23,726 bases of DNA from Clostridium sp. UBA2485 (GTDB lineage Bacteria; Bacillota; Clostridia; Clostridiales; Clostridiaceae), in NCBI RefSeq assembly GCF_002341865.1, contig NZ_DDOV01000049.1, forward strand, positions 136,238-159,963, in the 5' to 3' direction. The notes below the pieces were generated by a model, which saw only the letters and a program-made list of their open reading frames with translations, was not told the origin of the DNA and did no database searches. The position numbers and the translations under genes are program-made. Shown piece after piece: positions 22,489 to 23,726 of this stretch. How positions within the stretch are numbered: the stretch's first letter is position 1; every line of letters starts with the position of its first letter.

Positions 22489-23622
22489 TTGGAGGAATTA
22501 TTTAAAAATATAACAGAGCTTATTGAGAAGATTGAAAACTCTAATATTAAGTGTAAAGCTGTAGTAGGATTTGATGGTTTTGTAGATGAACTTGTTCATG
22601 CTGTAGATATTAGAAAAAGTCCAGATGAGTATGAAAGAATTAAAACACTAAAATCATTTGGAGAAAGAATAGCAAAAGCAGCAGGGCTGAGTACTAATAT
22701 AGAAAAAGTTCCTCTTAAAATTAAGTTAGGAGGAAATGGACCTATAATGTGTGATACGCTTATAAATCTAGGACTTGATTTAACTTATATAGGAGCATTA
22801 GGTGAAGATGATATACATGAAGTTTTTAAGGATATGACAAAAAACTGTAGAGCTATATCTATTTGTGATCCTAGTTACACTGAAGCCTATGAATTTGAGG
22901 ATGGAAAGTTAATAACTTCTAAGCAAAACTCCATGAAAGAGATAAATTGGGGTCTTATTGATAAAAAGATAGGGCTTTCAACCTTCAGAGAACTTATAGA
23001 AGAGTGTAAGCTCTTAGCTATGGTAAATTGGACTACACTTCCATATATGAATGAAATTTTTGAAAACATGATTTCTAAAATAAACCCTTACATAAAATCA
23101 ACAGATAAGTTTGTATTTTTTGATTTGGCAGATATTGAAAAAAGAACAGAAGAAGATGTAATAAAAGTATTGAATTTAATTTCTAATTTTAATTTAAAAT
23201 TTAAAGCTATATTAGGTCTTAATAAAAAAGAATGCTTTGATGTGGCAAAGGTTTTAAAATTATCTTCTATAAGTGAAAAAAATTATACCAATATGGATTT
23301 AAAAGAAACCTGCAGGGAAATAAGTGAAAAAATTGATGTTTATGCAATAGTAGTCCATCCTGTAGATGAAGCTTTATCATATTGCAATGGAATTTATTAT
23401 CATACATTAGGACCATTTACAGCAAGTCCTAAAATAACTACAGGAGCAGGAGATAACTTTAATGCAGGCTTTTGTTTTGGACAACTATTAGATTTATCCA
23501 TTGAATTATCCTTGCTGTTAGGAACAGCAGTTTCAGGATACTATGTAAGAAAAGGTAAAAGTCCTAATAAGGAAGAATTGGTGAGTTTTTTAAAAGATTG
23601 GAGAGATACATTATATAAGTAA
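22489..23622 (+). CDS. PfkB-family carbohydrate/nucleoside kinase
   Basis: 377 residues from TTG 22489 with a strong AGGAGGGG immediately upstream. No ATG near the 5' end gives a better start. The ribokinase/PfkB fold is shown by AVVGFDGFVDELVH at the N-terminus, the substrate-side glycine motif KIKLGGNGPIMCDTLINLGL (about 78-97), and the C-terminal TTGAGDNFNAGFCFG, whose Asp is the catalytic base. PfkB enzymes phosphorylate sugars or nucleosides with ATP in the cytosol. At 377 residues it is longer than the usual 300-320, with extra sequence in the middle (about 140-270). The substrate is unknown. It is a single gene; no other sugar gene is in the window to guide assignment. Confidence 0.85.
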   Translation: MEELFKNITELIEKIENSNIKCKAVVGFDGFVDELVHAVDIRKSPDEYERIKTLKSFGERIAKAAGLSTNIEKVPLKIKLGGNGPIMCDTLINLGLDLTYIGALGEDDIHEVFKDMTKNCRAISICDPSYTEAYEFEDGKLITSKQNSMKEINWGLIDKKIGLSTFRELIEECKLLAMVNWTTLPYMNEIFENMISKINPYIKSTDKFVFFDLADIEKRTEEDVIKVLNLISNFNLKFKAILGLNKKECFDVAKVLKLSSISEKNYTNMDLKETCREISEKIDVYAIVVHPVDEALSYCNGIYYHTLGPFTASPKITTGAGDNFNAGFCFGQLLDLSIELSLLLGTAVSGYYVRKGKSPNKEELVSFLKDWRDTLYK

Positions 23623-23686
23623 ACTACCTTAAAATTTAATTTATAGCTAAATGTGGCTACCTTTAAATGTTTTAATTTACAACTTT

Positions 23687-23726
23687 AATCAATGGAGAAT
23701 TGAGAATGGACAATTGAGAATTATGG
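23687..23726. repeat. AATGGAGAATTGAGAATGG repeat, running off the window end
   Basis: AATCAATGGAGAATTGAGAA and the following GAATTATGG match the reverse complement of the right arm of the 22161-22367 element. The copy is cut by the window edge, so its extent is unknown. Confidence 0.55.

Overview
The window is very AT-rich DNA with strong AGGAGG-type ribosome binding sites, several TTG starts, hairpin-plus-T-tract terminators and clostridial protein types (NhaC-family antiporter, sigma-54 activator, methionine gamma-lyase, PopT/DUF368 transporter). It most resembles a chromosomal segment of an amino-acid-fermenting Clostridium. The species cannot be fixed from sequence alone. No rRNA, tRNA, CRISPR array, intact transposase or phage gene was seen.

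Layout. (1) 1-5.2 kb is an accessory-looking run of small plus-strand genes: the C-terminal end of a flavodoxin-type NAD(P)H oxidoreductase, a broken alpha/beta hydrolase (frameshift in a 9-A tract plus an internal TAG), a divergent HAM1/RdgB-like protein, and a NUDIX / HD-domain / SAM-methyltransferase unit. Three of these transcription units end in related hairpins whose stems show compensatory changes. (2) 5.2-9.9 kb holds a small membrane protein, a large 847-residue LCAT-like serine hydrolase with an uncharacterised C-terminal half (both minus strand), and a divergent dihydrofolate reductase. The spacers are built from short palindromic repeats. (3) 9.9-15.9 kb is a minus-strand catabolic-looking block: NhaC-type antiporter and M20 peptidase (11-base gap), then after a hairpin a YtcJ-like amidohydrolase followed at once by a BTAD-type regulator whose ATPase part is truncated. 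(4) 16.2-17.2 kb is a PopT/DUF368 polyprenyl-phosphate transporter with its terminator. (5) 17.2-21.0 kb is a repeat-rich 0.8 kb spacer, then an ACT-PAS-AAA+-Fis sigma-54 activator and methionine gamma-lyase. A textbook -24/-12 promoter lies between the two genes, so the pair reads as a self-contained switch for sulfur amino acid breakdown. (6) 21.0-23.7 kb carries a 157-bp MITE-like element, 3-methyladenine DNA glycosylase, a second MITE-like repeat block and a PfkB-family kinase.

The most unusual features are non-coding. They are a family of odd-length GGCGAACAnTGTTCGCC palindromes, a modular set of hairpin repeats found in the same order in several intergenic regions, two elements with clear terminal inverted repeats (21164-21320 and 22161-22367), and an unexplained 216-bp segment closed by an imperfect inverted repeat (17192-17407). 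The most testable functional prediction is the sigma-54 control of methionine gamma-lyase.
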